Position numbers and translations under genes: made by a program
Assembly: GCA_028751875.1 (NCBI GenBank)
Contig: CM054155.1
Location: forward strand, 52,282,971-52,346,970
DNA from: Rapana venosa
Lineage: Eukaryota > Mollusca > Gastropoda > Neogastropoda > Muricidae
DNA: 64,000 nucleotides
Reading direction: 5' to 3'
Notes under the pieces: generated by a model
Databases searched by the model: none
Told to the model about the DNA's origin: nothing
What the model saw: only the letters and a program-made list of their open reading frames with translations
In this document: in pieces, positions 1-12,465 of the stretch
Numbering within the stretch: position 1 is the stretch's first letter
How the letters are laid out: every line of letters begins with the position of its first letter

Positions 1-172
1 TGAATAGAACGTTCTTATAAACAACTCATGTCAAATGCCCACTCCACATGACCATCATTCTTCTTTGTATTGTGCCTAAGCCAATGTAACAGTAGCAAGC
101 TCTGAAGAGTCACACTCCTCTCTCCCGACACCTGCACCTCCCTCTCACTCTCTCTAATCTGTTACTGGCTCC
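1..172 (+). repeat. 3' end of a non-LTR retrotransposon running into a CT-rich tract
   Basis: The stretch carries a 3'-terminal motif (TGTATTGTG.CCTAAG.CCAATGTA, then TCTGAAG..TC) followed by CT-rich DNA. The same motif occurs at about 16280-16345, at the end of a recognisable LINE fragment, and at 59085-59205, followed by a long (TC)n. It therefore looks like the 3' terminus of one LINE family cut by the window edge. No coding is seen. Confidence 0.5.
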
Positions 173-3145
173 CTCCTAATTTTACACTCCTGCTCGTACT
201 TTCCTCGCCTTCCAATTTTCTGTCTTCCGCACAACTATTATCAGGATGCACCAGGTTGTACGAAGTGCGCACATGTTCTAAACAACAGGGTTCATGTGCA
301 TGTTTAACAATTTTTGTAGAAGGATGCAAGCTTATAATTGATACACACGACTATCACATCACATTTTTTCGTCACTACTGCAAGCTAGTTTGGCGCCTTT
401 ATCTTCCTAATATGTATGGGATCACAGAAGTGATTGTAACTCACTAAAAGGACTAATATGGCCCTATTCACTCACTTCACTACCCCTTGTAGTGAATTCA
501 CTAGAATGACATAATATAATTTCTCACAAAGCTAGCATGTAAAGTCAAAACAAACACACTTCATCTCACTTTTGCTTTGCCAGGTGCAGGTCTGGGATCT
601 AAGAGATTCTTGTTTTTTCCCCATTCAGCTGGGCTGTTGAATGAGAAAGTACTACCACGATTATTTAATACATTTGTACTGAATCTTGAACTTGTCTCAA
701 ATACGACTTATTCGATGGAAACTGAAGAACGACACCACAGCAAGTCCGAACAAAGGAAACGGCAACACGACCAACCAAAGAGAAAAGAAATAAAAAAGGA
801 AGTTGTAAAAGACAAGTAGAAAACTCATGGACTGGACAGTAAAGACCTTTGTGAAACGAGAAAGTGTAAATAATAAAATGACATAGGGTGATCTTCCCAA
901 CACTGCGAATGAAGAAGGAAACACTCATGAAATACTAGCGAGTCTTAGTACCAAAAACTGTAATAAACAAATTAATTTAACCTTTTCTTACTAAGTCCTG
1001 TTGTCTTGCGTGGCCAATTCACTTATAGATTTAAGGTGAATAATCTTGCACCCAGAATAACTTGAGAATCTTGAATCATCTTCAATAGCAGAGGCAGGAC
1101 TATTCAGCAAAGAAACAAGAATTGTATAACTTTTCGAAACAGTTTTCGCTTATGAATGATGACAATGAGTTTCATGTGGATTACCTCCAAAGGATATAGA
1201 GAGTCTGGTAATAAAACAACGCACCTTGGACAAATATATTCGTTTATTAATTTCTGACTGAATGATAGAGTCAAAGAGGAAATTATACCACACCACACCA
1301 CATGAACGAAATGTAATTGTGATCTTTTACAATTTCCGAATTAATGGACACTACCAGTCTAAAACTATATCCCTTTGTAGAAGGGAGAGGGACCTTTATA
1401 ATGCTTCTGTAGCCCCTCTGTGTTCAAGAGAGGAAGAGATAGCACTAGAGTGTGCTGGAGGTTAGCTGAGCAAGCATCTAGTGTAAAAATGCTGTGACTG
1501 AGGAGCTCTACAGTGGAGTGACCCCGCGGCTATGATTGTGCTTGGTTACCCTCTTGAAGAAAGTTGAACAAAAAAAGATTGTTTTCATTCCTCCCTGATA
1601 AGCAAGTTTGATTTTGTTACCCTGCACTTGATCGATGTTGAATTGGAAAAATCCAATTCATGTTTCATATCTGAATTTGTAGTGAGTAGCATCCATAGTT
1701 GAAATTATTTATCAAAAGATTATTTATGATTTTCTACCCTGAACTTGCGAAAAATTTTGCGTTTTCTGTCCAATTTTTATATACTTGATAGTAATAATTT
1801 TCTGTGATAGTTCTTATTTTTTTTACTTTCCCATAACCACTAGTTGTGATGCAAGGTTTGAAGTTGTTTCCCTCCCTTGTGTGAATACTGTCCCTGTCCA
1901 CTGGGCTGTGTCCAGTTATGATGGAAGCAAAGTCACCGGGGCGCAATTAACAGTGTTTTATGCTTTGACCTTCTTGTGTTGAGACTGTCTTCAGTCTAAC
2001 ACAGTCTCTTAACATAATCAACCCTGTCCGTCCAGTACCATATAAAGGCAGAAAAAACATCCTATTGCACTGAAATAGAAGATGCTTCGTCTATACTGCA
2101 TGGCCAGGATACTGAAAACCAAACTCGTAGTCAGGGTACAGTTCTCATCCTGTGTTGTGTGTGTTTGCAACATCTGGCAATGTACACCCAACTGTGTGAG
2201 TGAGACAGAGTCCATCATTCTGGGTGACCTCAGGATAGCTGACTGAGAACGCAAACACCAGCAAATCAACAGCTGCGCACATAGCTTGACAGTAATCTGT
2301 ACATTCAGCTGGTCAAAAGAAACACAACCACACAACGTTATGCGAAACTTCCAGAACAGACTATCTTTGAGTGTAGTCTCTCCCGCCCTCCGCTCCCCAA
2401 CTCTACTCAACAAAACGGCTGGACACTGAAAGTCAACATGCAAACCAGCCAGCGATTGAAGAAACAAGAACTCACGGACATGTTACTTTCTTCCACAGAG
2501 ATATTGCAGCAACGATCAACCACAATGTCATACAACGCACACTCCGTGGCTACATCCTACACACACCCTTGACTCATTTATGACTCTTACAAGTCTTCCG
2601 TTCCACTCCTCTTCACATCCAGTCCTTTCCTCCCCCTTCGCTTTAAGTCCTTCTGTTCCTTCACACGTTTCTTTTTCTTCTTCTCTGCTCACTATCCATC
2701 CCTCTATGGTCTTCAGGTACCAGTCAAAGACTAGAAAGATCCTTGAGTCAATAGACCAAAACTGACACCTGTGACAAACAACTCCATCTGAAAACCTCTT
2801 TGAAAATCGAGGCTTGTCCTATGGAAAGTCTCTCACTGTAATGAAGACACAGAAGCTAAAGATGTGAGAAAAAAAAAAGACACACAAGTTCAAATGTGTG
2901 CAAGTGTAGTAACAGCTATGGCGCGGCATAGGAAAAGCAGACACATGGTCAGTATTCTCAGAACACTTTTGTCTAGGTAGCGCCGCTTGTTTGGGCGGAT
3001 TTGTGTCTGTCAGAGTTCGAACAGCCAACAAAGGCAAGCATTAAATTCAAGCCATATCACAGACGCAAGCTGGAAGGCAGATAAAGGAGTAGCAACACAC
3101 AAAACAAAGTTTTTTGAGCTGCGTATGTGATCAACACATTCACTT
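173..3145. other. Non-coding sequence, no gene seen
   Basis: I find no supported gene here. Reading frames up to 149 codons exist on the minus strand (about 2018-2467), but the matching frame in the second copy (18003-18578) is disrupted and different, so they are not coding. The stretch is AT-rich with short CT runs. Confidence 0.6.
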
Positions 3146-3149
3146 GAGT

Positions 3150-3590
3150 GGTGTCTCGTGTGTATCTCATGAGCGGTTAACGCGCCTGTCTAGAAGCGAA
3201 AAGTCTGGTCGGAATGTTGAGTGCGAAGGTTCGAATCCCTTTGGGGCCTGAAAACATTTCTTCTCCCACCCACACCATTAGACCTGAGTGGATGGTCTAG
3301 GGCGCTATCCTTTCGGATACACGATAAACCGGAGAGTCCCGCTGTTACACCAAATTGCTTCAGATAGCGCAGCGGCAAGAACCCACGTGCAACAGGAGAG
3401 TTGAGTCCTGCAAAATTCTATAGAAAAAAGACCACTCTGATAGGGAAACAAATAACCGTTGGCAGACCAAAAAAAATTGTGGCGCTTCACTTGTTGCGAC
3501 GCGTCGCTCCCCAGGGGAGCAGCACCCGAGAATTTCACGCATAAGAAATCTCGTGACTTAAACGTGTGTAAATAAATAAATAAATAGAAA
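3150..3590 (+). repeat. tRNA-derived SINE, family A (copy 1)
   Basis: The copy has a damaged tRNA-like head (CGCGCCTGTCTAGAAGCGAA, then GGTTCGAATCCC as box B), a middle part with TTTCGGATACACGATAAACC, a GC-rich inverted repeat (GCTCCCCAGGGGAGC), and an (AAAT)n tail. Intact relatives are at 13651 and 19091 in this window. The orientation follows from box B and the tail. Confidence 0.8.
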
Positions 3591-4369
3591 TCCAAACCAA
3601 GTTCTGTTCCTACTGTTAGGACTTGAGCAGCTTTGAAGCAGAACTCAAGGTGACAACATTGGAACGCAACTGCGCCCAGTGCTTGGCTCAAAACAAAACT
3701 ATGAGAGGAAATTGTACTTTAAAAATAACCCCAACATAGAATAATAGACGATTGAATTATTGCACTTTTGGTCTCAAATGTGTGGACCGATTTTTGTCTT
3801 GATAGCAGACATTCTTTTGCTGACTCCTCAGTCTATGATTAGGCCATCCACATTATTGAGAGATAGTTAATCTATATAATTTCTTTTTCTTACAACAATT
3901 TTATTTCTAGAAAAGCTCCAAGATAATACTCATATAAACTAACATAACAGTTGGACCAGTAACTAAAAGTGTTATATACCCAAAACACTATTGTGTAGTA
4001 AAACTGTGTCTCCTCTACCTCAACCCAACACACACACACTTAGTGTCGGGATACATGTGCACGACATTAATGGCTGGATAAAAGGATAAAATCATCTAGC
4101 TACACAGTCCTGTCCATAGACAGCATTAAAAATTAAGACCCCATTTCTCACTCAACTCTACTCTCCCCATAGTCTTCCTCTATTTCCCCGATAGTTACTC
4201 CCTGTTCTCTCTCTCCTCTCTTTCCCCAAGTTTTCTCCCCTTCCTTTTCCCTCTACTCTCCCCGAGATTCTCCCCATACATTCCCTGTATATCCCCACAG
4301 TATCCCTGTAGCCTTCCTGTTCTCTCCCCCTACTCAAGTCTCCCATAACTTCTCTGTACTCTCACCCAC
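3591..4369. other. Non-coding DNA grading into CT-rich array edge
   Basis: No gene is seen. From about 4140 the sequence becomes CT-rich with TCTCCCCATAGT-like words, the degenerate leading edge of the 32-bp minisatellite that follows. Confidence 0.6.
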
Positions 4370-5000
4370 TTCTCCTTTCTGTTTTAGTTTTTCCCTAGTC
4401 TCTCACTTTCTGTTTAGTCTCTCAGTAGTTCTCTCTACTTTCTGTTTAGTCTCCCCATAGTTCTCTCTACTTTCTGTTTAGTCTCTCCGTAGTTCTCTCT
4501 ACTTTCTGTTTAGTCTCCCTGTATTTATCTCTACTTTCCGTTTAGTCTCCCCGCAATTCTCTCTACTTTCTGTTTAGTCTCCCCATAGTTCTCCTTACTT
4601 TCTGTTTAGTCTCCCCATAGTTCTCTTTATTTTCTGTTTAGTCTCCCCACAGTTTTCTTTATTTTCTGTTTAGTCTTCCCATAGTCATCTCTACTTTCTG
4701 TTTAGTCTCCCTCTACTTTCTGTTTAGTCTCCCCATAGTTCAATCTACTTTATGTTTAGTCTTCCCATAGTTCTCTCTACTTTCTGTTTAGTCTCCCCAT
4801 AGTTCTCTTTATTTTCTGTTTAGTCTCCCCATAGTTCAATCTACTTTATGTTTAGTCTCCCAACAGTTCTCTGTACTTTCTGTTTAGTCTCCCCATAGTC
4901 ATCTCTACTTTCTGTTTAGTCTCCCTCTACTTTCTGTTTAGTCTCCCCATAATTCAATCTACTTTCTGTTTAGTCTCCCTGTAGTTCTCTCTTTGCATTT
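4370..5000. repeat. 32-bp minisatellite, first block
   Basis: These are tandem units of 32 bp with the core CTACTTTCTGTTTAGTCTCC followed by CCATAGTTCTCT. Units vary by point changes and small indels. Because 32 is not a multiple of three, open frames through the array are accidental. The array resumes after an RTE fragment. Confidence 0.93.
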
Positions 5001-5089
5001 GTCTTTCATGTTTTTTCTGTGGGCTTAGGATATTCCTTGGTGGCGCCAATCTCCTCTCCAAGTCTCCCTATGTTTTGGGTTTTTTCTAT

Positions 5090-5702
5090 TGGGGTTTCCT
5101 CCCCTACATGCGACAGGTTGTACTGGGTTACATGGATACCATTAGCAGTAGCAGAGAACTTTTCTGACTGACCTGACATACATATGGAAAAGTAAAGAGA
5201 TCAGTTTCCCAATCAAACTAAAGCTCTACAAAGCCCTAATTCAGTCGATCCTGCTGTACGGAAGTGAAACCTGGACATTGACTGCTGAAACAGCAAAGCG
5301 AGTCCAGTCATTCGAAACAAAATGCCATAGAAAACTGCTGGGCATATCCTGGAGAGAACGAAAGACCAATGAATTTGTCAAGAGTCAAATAACACGGCTG
5401 GCAGGTCCACAGGAACCCCTTCTCACCATCGTCAAGAAGAAAGCTGACATGGGTTCGGCCACGTCACCCGCCACAAACACTCTGCCCAAAACAGTACTGC
5501 AGGGAACACTCGAAGGTGGCAGAAGGAGGGGAAGACAGAACAAGTCATGGATGGACAACATCAGAGAATGGACCAGGATGAATGACTCGGCACTACTGCG
5601 CAGAGCCGAGGACCGAGATGGATGGAGGAGGCTTACCACAGCATCGTCTTTCATGTCTCCCCCACGACTGCCAAGGTCACGGGTCTGATGATGATGATGA
5701 GT
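5090..5702 (+). pseudogene. RTE-like LINE, C-terminal fragment
   Basis: This is the 3' end of an endonuclease-reverse transcriptase ORF of the RTE type. An open stretch reads KALIQSILLYGSETWTLTAE, then KCHRKLLGISWRERKTNEFV, GPQEPLLTIVK, LQGTLEGGRRRGRQ and KSWMDNIREWT, the family's usual post-RT tail. The end is a stop overlapping a (TGA)n tail at about 5687-5702. The upstream RT and endonuclease domains are missing, so this is a 5'-truncated dead copy. It lies between two blocks of the 32-bp minisatellite, and a decayed duplicate sits at 20920-21478. Confidence 0.85.
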
Positions 5703-5743
5703 TCTCTCTACTTTCTGTTTAGTCTCCCAGTAGTTGTCTCTAC

Positions 5744-6028
5744 TTTGATAATAATAATAATAATAATGTATGGAATTTATATAGCGCTGAATCTTGTAAA
5801 GCAACAAATCAAAGCGCTCAGATTTTCTTTTGGAGGATAATGGAATAAGTACTCATGTGCTTTATTACATCCAGTCCCCGTGTGTATGCGGTTTTGTAAA
5901 TTTTGTCATCTGTTCCCACCGGCACACAATGGCCTACTCTTTCGAAAAGCGGAAGAGGACTTAACCTGTGGGCAAGATGTTCTGCATGCATTCTTACACG
6001 GGGCCCCTGTTTATAGTCTCGTCCGAAG
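5744..6028 (-). repeat. Truncated family-B SINE inside the minisatellite
   Basis: It begins with (TAA)n, GTATGGAATTTATATAGCGC and a segment ending GTTTATAGTCTCGTCCGAAG, the 3' and middle parts of the SINE found complete on the minus strand at 31050-31400. The tRNA-like head is absent. The fragment passes directly into minisatellite units on both sides. Confidence 0.85.
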
Positions 6029-7556
6029 AACTTTCTGTTTAGTCTCCCTATAGTTCTCTCTACTTTGTTTAGTCTCCCCATAGTTCTCTCTACTTTCTGT
6101 TTAGTCTCCCCATAGTTCTCTCTACTTTCTGTTTAGTCTCCCCATAGTTCTCTCTACTTTCTGTTTAGTCTCCCTATAGTTCTCTCTACTTTCTGTTTAG
6201 TCTCCCCATAGTTCTTCTTTCTTCTGTTTGTTCCCCCTAGTTCTCTCTACTTTCTGTTAGTCTTCCCCATAAGTTCTCTCTACTTTCTGTTTAGTCTCCC
6301 CCTAGTTCTTTTACTTTTTTGTTTAGTCTCCCCACAGTTCTCTCTACTTTCTGTTTAGTCTCCCAATAGTTCTTTACTTTCTGTTTAGTCTCCCTCTACT
6401 TTCCGTTTTGTCTCCCCGTAGTTCTCTCTACTTTCTTTTTATTTTCCCCGTACTTCTCTCTACTTTCTGTTTAGTCTCCACATAATTCTCCCAACTTTCT
6501 GTTTAGTCTCCCCATAGTTCTCTCTACTTTCTGTTCTCTCTACTTGCTGTTATCTATACTTTCTGTTTAGTCTCCCCATAGTTCTCTCTACTTTCTGTTT
6601 AGTCTCCCCATAGTTCTCTCTACTTTCTGTTTAGTCTCCCCATAGTTCTCTCTACTTTCTGTTTAGTCTCCCCACAGTTCTCTCTACTTTCTGTTTAGTC
6701 TCCCCATAGTTCTCTCTACTTTCTGTTTAGTCTCCCCATAGTTCTCTCTACTTTCTGTTTAGTCTCACTGCAGTTCTCTCTACTTTCTGTTTAGTCTCGC
6801 TATAGTTCTACTTTCTGTTTAGTCTCCCAACAGTTTTCTCTACTTTCTATTTAGTCTCCACTAGTTCTCTCTACTTTCTGTTTAGTCTCCCCACAGTTTT
6901 CTATACTTTCTGTTTAGTCTCCCCACAGGTCTATCTACTTTCTGTTTAGTCTCCAATAGTTTTCTCTACTTTCTGTTTAATCTCCCTCTACTTTCTGTTT
7001 AGTCTCCCCATATTTCTCTCTACTTTTCGTTTAGTCTCCCCATAGTTCTCTCTACTTTCTGTTTAGTCTCCCCATAGTTCTATTTACTTTCTGCTTAGTC
7101 TCCCCACAGTTCTCTCTACTTCCTGTTTAATCTCCCCATAGTTCTCTCTACTTTCTTTTTAGTCTCACTATAGTTCTTTACTTTCTTTTTAGTCTCCCCA
7201 CAGGTCTCTGTACTGTCTGTTTAGTCTCCCCATAGTTCTCTCTACTTTTTGTTTAGTCTCCCCATAGTTCTCTCTACTTTTTGTTTAGTCTCCCCTTAGT
7301 TCTACTTTCTGTTTAGTCTCCCCATAGTTCAATCTACTTACTGTTTAGTCTCCCCTTAGTTCTCTCTACTTTCTGTTTAGTCTCCCCATAGTTCTACTTT
7401 CTGTTTAGTCTCCCCACAGTTCTCTCTACTTTCTGTTTAATCTCCCCATAGTTCTACTTTCTGTTTAGTCTCCCCACAGTTCTCTGTACTTTCTGTTTAG
7501 TCTCCCCGTAGTTCTCTCTACTTTCTGTTAAGTCTCCCAGTAGTTGTCTCTACTTT

Positions 7557-7832
7557 GATAATAATAATAATGTATGGAATTTATATAGCGCTGAATCTTG
7601 TAAAGCAACAAATCAAAGCGCTCAGATTTTTTTTCGAGGATAATGGAAGAAGCAATCATGTGCTGTTTTACATCTAGTCCCCGTTTGTATGCGGTTTTGT
7701 AAATTTTGTCATCTGTTCCCACCGGCACACAATGGCCTACTCTTTCGAAAAGCGGAACAGGATTTAACGTGTGCGCAATATGTTCTGCATGTGTTCGCAC
7801 ACGGGGCCTTGGTTTATAGTCTCGTCCAAAGT
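7557..7832 (-). repeat. Second truncated family-B SINE inside the minisatellite
   Basis: This is the same fragment as at 5744-6028 with the same ends against minisatellite units. The identical breakpoints indicate that SINE and flanking units were copied together, rather than inserted twice. Confidence 0.85.
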
Positions 7833-8500
7833 ACTTACTGTTTAGTCTCCCCATATTTCTCTCTACTTTCTGTTTAGTCTCCCCATAGTTCTCTCTACTT
7901 TCTGTTTAGTCTCCCCATCGTTCTCTTTACTTTCTGATTAGACTTCCCATAGTCTTCCTCTACTTTCTGTTTAGTCTCCCCGTATTTCTCTCTTCTTACT
8001 GTTTAGTCTCCTGATAGTTCTCTCTACTTTATGTTTAGTCTCCCTATAGTTCTCTCTACTTTCTGTTTAGTCTCCCTATAGTTCTCTCTACTTTCTGTTT
8101 AGTCTCCCTATAGTTCTCTCTACTTTATGTTTAGTCTCTCCATAGTTCTCTGTACTTTCTGTTTAGTTTCCCATAGTTCTCTGTACTTTCTGTTTAGTCT
8201 CCCCATAGTTCTCTGTACTTTCTGTTTAGTCTCCCCCATAGTTCTCTGTACTTTCTGTTTAGTCTCCCTATAGTTCTCTCTACTTTATGTTTAGTCTCCC
8301 CATAGTTCTCTGTACTTTCTATGTAGTTTCCCCATAGTCTCCCTCTACTCTCCCTATACTCTGCCCATAATCTCTCTATACTTTCCATCTGTTTTCTCCA
8401 TGGCTCTTCCTCTAGTCTCCCCATATACCTCCCATTACTCTCCTCATAGTTCCCCACACAGTTTACCATCCACTCTCCCCATAGTTCCTCTTTTTTCTCC

Positions 8501-9000
8501 NNNNNNNNNNNNNNNNNNNNNNNNNNNNNNNNNNNNNNNNNNNNNNNNNNNNNNNNNNNNNNNNNNNNNNNNNNNNNNNNNNNNNNNNNNNNNNNNNNNN
8601 NNNNNNNNNNNNNNNNNNNNNNNNNNNNNNNNNNNNNNNNNNNNNNNNNNNNNNNNNNNNNNNNNNNNNNNNNNNNNNNNNNNNNNNNNNNNNNNNNNNN
8701 NNNNNNNNNNNNNNNNNNNNNNNNNNNNNNNNNNNNNNNNNNNNNNNNNNNNNNNNNNNNNNNNNNNNNNNNNNNNNNNNNNNNNNNNNNNNNNNNNNNN
8801 NNNNNNNNNNNNNNNNNNNNNNNNNNNNNNNNNNNNNNNNNNNNNNNNNNNNNNNNNNNNNNNNNNNNNNNNNNNNNNNNNNNNNNNNNNNNNNNNNNNN
8901 NNNNNNNNNNNNNNNNNNNNNNNNNNNNNNNNNNNNNNNNNNNNNNNNNNNNNNNNNNNNNNNNNNNNNNNNNNNNNNNNNNNNNNNNNNNNNNNNNNNN
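8501..9000. other. Assembly gap (500 N)
   Basis: Exactly 500 undetermined bases, a typical placeholder length. The left side ends in CT-rich array sequence and the right side is unrelated. Apparent open frames across the gap are meaningless. Confidence 1.
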
Positions 9001-9124
9001 AGTTTGGGTCATGGAAAGGTGAAAAACTTTGGGCCCCTTTTCCCGCACTTTCTTTTATGGGTTTTGTTTCTTCACAACAGTATTCAGTATCTTTTTCTAC
9101 GCTGTTAAATGTGACACTCAGATC

Positions 9125-9240
9125 CCCCATATATATTATATATATTTTATATATATAAAATATTTATATATATATATATATTTTATATATATTATTTTTG
9201 TGTTGTGTGTGTGTGTGGTGTGTTTTGTGTGTGTGAGGAG
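9125..9240. repeat. (TA)n then (TG)n microsatellite
   Basis: An alternating TA run of about 70 bp is followed by a TG run. Confidence 0.95.
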
Positions 9241-9280
9241 TAGTAAAGAACAAGTGTAAGTAACCAATCACAATTTCTTC

Positions 9281-11700
9281 TTTTCTTTCTTTTCATCCCT
9301 TGGTCGGGAAAAACCGTTGGGGTACCCGCACGGACGCTGCAAGTGGACCGCCAAATGGTTTGTCCTGGGCTGCTTTCAGGAGGCTTGGTACAGTGGGGCC
9401 CGGGTCACTCCTTGTGTTGGATATCCAGCTTTTGCGTGGTCGTCCCCTGCCTCCTTGCTCCTTTCCCACCTTCCCTGCAGGACTGTCTTTGACAGGTGTT
9501 ATCCCTTGTTGTGTGGCCAAACCACTTCAGTTTCCTCCGTTTGACTGTATCTAGCAATGGTTCTTGTTTCCCAGCCCAGTGCCTCGATCTGCTGCCAGAC
9601 GTAGTCATTGGTTTTGCGGTTCTGTAGGTGATGTTCAGGATCCGCCTGAGGCACTTCATCTCAAAGGCTTGAATGCGACGTTCAAAATGGGCAGTAAGTG
9701 TCCATGCTTCACAGCTGTACAAGGCAATGGATGTGACGAGTGCCTTGTAGAGTCTGACCTTAGTGTGGGTTCTGATGTTGTGGTTTCCCCACACTTTCGC
9801 CAGCTTAGTCATGGAGGAGAGTGCACAGCAAGTCTGATTTTAAAACCTTTGTTTGCTGTGCTTCTTTGGTGTGGCTGCCCCAAGGTACTTGAAAGTTTCC
9901 ACCCCTCTAGTGTCTCGCCACTCATCTTGATGTGGTGGGAGTGGTCGGTGTGGTATGTTCACTAGGATCTTGCTCTTTTCGTGCTGATCTCCTACCGTGG
10001 GCATTGGCTGATGTTTCCAGTCTGGTGGTGAGATCCTGGAGTTCTTCTTCACTGCGGCCCATGAGATCAATTCGTCTGCGATCGAAAAATTGCAGACGGG
10101 CCCTTCCTCCTATTGTGATTGTGGTCTTGAACCCAAGGGGGGCCTCTGCATGATGTTCTCCAGGAACACGTTGAAAAAAACGGGGATAGCGGGCAGCCTT
10201 GTCGAACTCCAACTGAAGCCCGGAAGAACCCCCCGATTTCTCCACCATGAGGACTGCACTGTGGGAGCTGTCATACAGGCCTGGAGACTTGAATCAGGTC
10301 CTCGTCGAAGCTATAGTCTCTCATGACTTGCCCCAGAGCTTTTGCCCCACTCGATCGAAGGCCTTTTGGGAAATCAATGAAGTTGTTGTAGAGCTGTAGC
10401 TGATGTTGGAGATGCTTCTCTATGAGCATTCTGATGTTGAAGATCTGTTGACAGTGCTTCGACCTGGTCTGAATCCCGCCTGTTCTTTTTGATAGGATTT
10501 CTTCTGCTTGTGGTTTCAGTCTGTTCAAGGGAATGCGTAGCTTTAAATTTGCTTGGATGGCTTATCAGACTGATTGTTCTGTAATTTTGGCACTTCTTCA
10601 GGTCTCCTTTTTGGAAGTGGAACTATGATGGATTGGGTCCACTGGTCAGCCTCTTTGCTGGTCCCCATGCGTTGGATGATTGTTATGCTTGATCTTTTTG
10701 GCCCCCGTTCTTGATGAGCTCAAAACCCGGGTGTGTCAATCCTGGACTTGCTCCTTTCAGGGATCTTACGCTTCTTTTACCTCTTCCAGCACCTGTGTGC
10801 TTTCCAGGATCTGTGGCTGGATCTTGTGGAAGTTTGTTCGGATCGCTTCCTTGTAGTTGTACAGGTCTCTGCAATATTCTGTCCTTTCTCTTCATGATAG
10901 TGGCGCTCTCTGTAAGGATGCCCCCTCTTTGTCTTCAATAACGGAGGTCTTTGGCTGCTGGGATTTGGTTAGTACCTTGAGGGTTCTGGTACGCCTCTTT
11001 GCTGTCTCCTTTCGCCATTGCCTTCTAAACCCTTGGAGCATTGTTGACATCAGTTCCCCATGGCTCAGTCATCTTCTTCTTGATTGACCTGTTAAACTGT
11101 TCTATATCTTCGGCCGTTTCGGGGTTTTTTGTTCTTCACTGGCTTTAGCTCCCTACGTTGGTCGCACAGGTCCAGGATATCGTTGGTAACCCACGGTTGG
11201 TTCTTTTTCCTCTCTTCCCAAGTTTCTCCAGCGCTGTCTCCTGAATGGTCTTGCTGAAGGTCTCAGTGGGTTGTTAAATGTCATCTTGGAGGAAATTCAA
11301 TGCTGCAAATCTGCCCCCTATCTCAGCTTTAAAGATTTCAGCGACTTTGGGGTCCTTCAGCTTTTCCATGTTGAACCCCAAACGGGGTTTTCTCTTCTGG
11401 TTCTTGGTCTTCAGCTTGATCTGTGGGTCATGAGTACCATGTCGTGGTCATACCAATATCAGCGCCAGGGAAACTTCTTGTCTGGGGCTTTGTTGATGCT
11501 CGACTTAAATCGTTTGGGGAAAGTGTAGTCAATCTGGTTATGTGTCTTTCCATTTGGTAGTGCCACTTTCGTTTCTTCTTGATGTCTTGTGGGGGTATAA
11601 GGTGTTGGCGACAGTAAGATTGTGGCTGCTTGCGAATTCCAAAGTCTGAGACCTCTATCATTAGTTTTGTCCACGCCAAAGGGCCAAACTGTCCCTGGCC
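9281..11700 (-). pseudogene. RTE-like LINE: endonuclease C-terminus, RT and 3' end
   Basis: Read on the minus strand, the segment starts in the middle of the endonuclease domain (TNDRGLRLWNS, GKTHNQIDYTFPKRFKSS, then FPGADIG). It passes through a frameshifted reverse-transcriptase region and ends with the RTE tail (VRLYKALVTSIALYSCEAWT, KCLRRILNITYR, KQEPLLDTVKRRKLKWFGH). An A-rich 3' tail (GAAAAGAAAGAAAAG on the minus strand) follows. Several frameshifts and stops make it inactive. It abuts an oppositely oriented 5' segment of the same element at 11701-12465, and the pair is bounded by an 11-bp direct repeat, ACAATTTCTTC, at 9270-9280 and 12466-12476. Confidence 0.85.
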
Positions 11701-12465
11701 ATTGGTCAGAGTCAGAGGTGTTCCTCTGCTACTGGTAACCTGTAACCCAGTACTACCTGTCTCAGTGGGGAGATAACCCGACCCAAAAATCCCCAGCTAT
11801 GGGAAAATAGCAGCTTGGAGAGGAGATGGGCGCCGCCAAGCAATCCACCCCCACAGAAATACCAACATGGGACAACACTGCAAGGAAAGACATGCCGGAT
11901 GGGTTGAGGCCCGGAATACCAACAACCGCCCCTTCCATTGGAGCGTTCCAGGATGGAGGTGGAAAATATGCGACTGGGACGCAAACAACAGCTATCAAAC
12001 TCCAGGCTGAAAGGACCATCATTGGTACATGGAACATCCGTACCTTACACGATGTGGGAAGCTCCAAGAGCTAACCCACGAACTTCGAAGATACGAATGG
12101 GACATACTGGGACTGGCCGAAGCCCGTTGGGTCGGATTCGGCGAAGCAACTACAGAGGAGGTTCACAACTATGGTATATGGGCGCGACTCCAACCCCAAA
12201 CACGGAGTAGGATTTCTTGTCAACAAGAAGAGGTTTAAACAGTGTCATCAGCTGTACCCCAATTTCAAGCAGATGATCTCCATGCGTGTCGCAGCAAAAC
12301 CACACAACATGCTATCATACAAGTCTATGCACCAACATCAGACTACGATGATGAAGCAATCGAGTGTTTCTACGAAGATTTGGAGAGGCCATCAAATCAA
12401 CTCCAAAGAAGGACTTTCTCGTGATCCAGGGCGACTGGAATGCCAAGATCGGACCTGAGCTTATG
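11701..12465 (+). pseudogene. Inverted 5' segment of the same RTE-like LINE
   Basis: The plus-strand frames give the N-terminal half of the endonuclease: ERTIIGTWNIRTLHDVG, ELRRYEWDILGLAEARWVG, HAIIQVYAPTSDYDDEAIE and FLVIQGDWNAKIGPE, broken by frameshifts. It ends at GDWNAKIG, which in RTE endonucleases lies only a few residues before the point where the minus-strand segment begins. So the two pieces are one element whose 5' part was inverted at insertion. The start of the ORF lies at the internal junction, as twin priming predicts. Confidence 0.85.

Larger units (their letters stand above)
5703..8350. repeat. 32-bp minisatellite, main block
   Basis: This continues the 32-bp array for about 2.1 kb of units at 5703-5743, 6028-7556 and 7832-8350. 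It is interrupted twice by nearly identical truncated SINE fragments in the same position and orientation, giving a higher-order period of about 1.8 kb. Many adjacent units are identical, indicating recent homogenisation. Confidence 0.9.
1..8490. repeat. Left copy of a ~8 kb duplicated segment
   Basis: Nearly everything from base 1 to the gap can be followed in the same order and orientation at 16228-24060: LINE end, non-coding DNA, SINE, minisatellite, RTE 3' fragment, minisatellite with two SINE fragments. Differences are mostly one- to few-base insertions and deletions, and no reading frame is conserved between copies. The left copy stops exactly at a 500-N gap. This suggests an unresolved haplotype or an unpolished duplicate rather than an old segmental duplication, though a real duplication is not excluded. 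Confidence 0.8.

Noticed and set aside
2018..2467. 149-codon minus-strand frame and its 191-codon counterpart at 18003-18578
   Set aside because: The two copies of the same DNA do not share a reading frame, and no domain is recognisable.
4370..8350. CRISPR-like array of short repeats
   Set aside because: Units are directly tandem with no unique spacers, and the context is eukaryotic.
8194..9158. Open frames of 228-284 codons crossing the N gap
   Set aside because: Most of their length is undetermined bases and the rest is minisatellite with a non-triplet unit.
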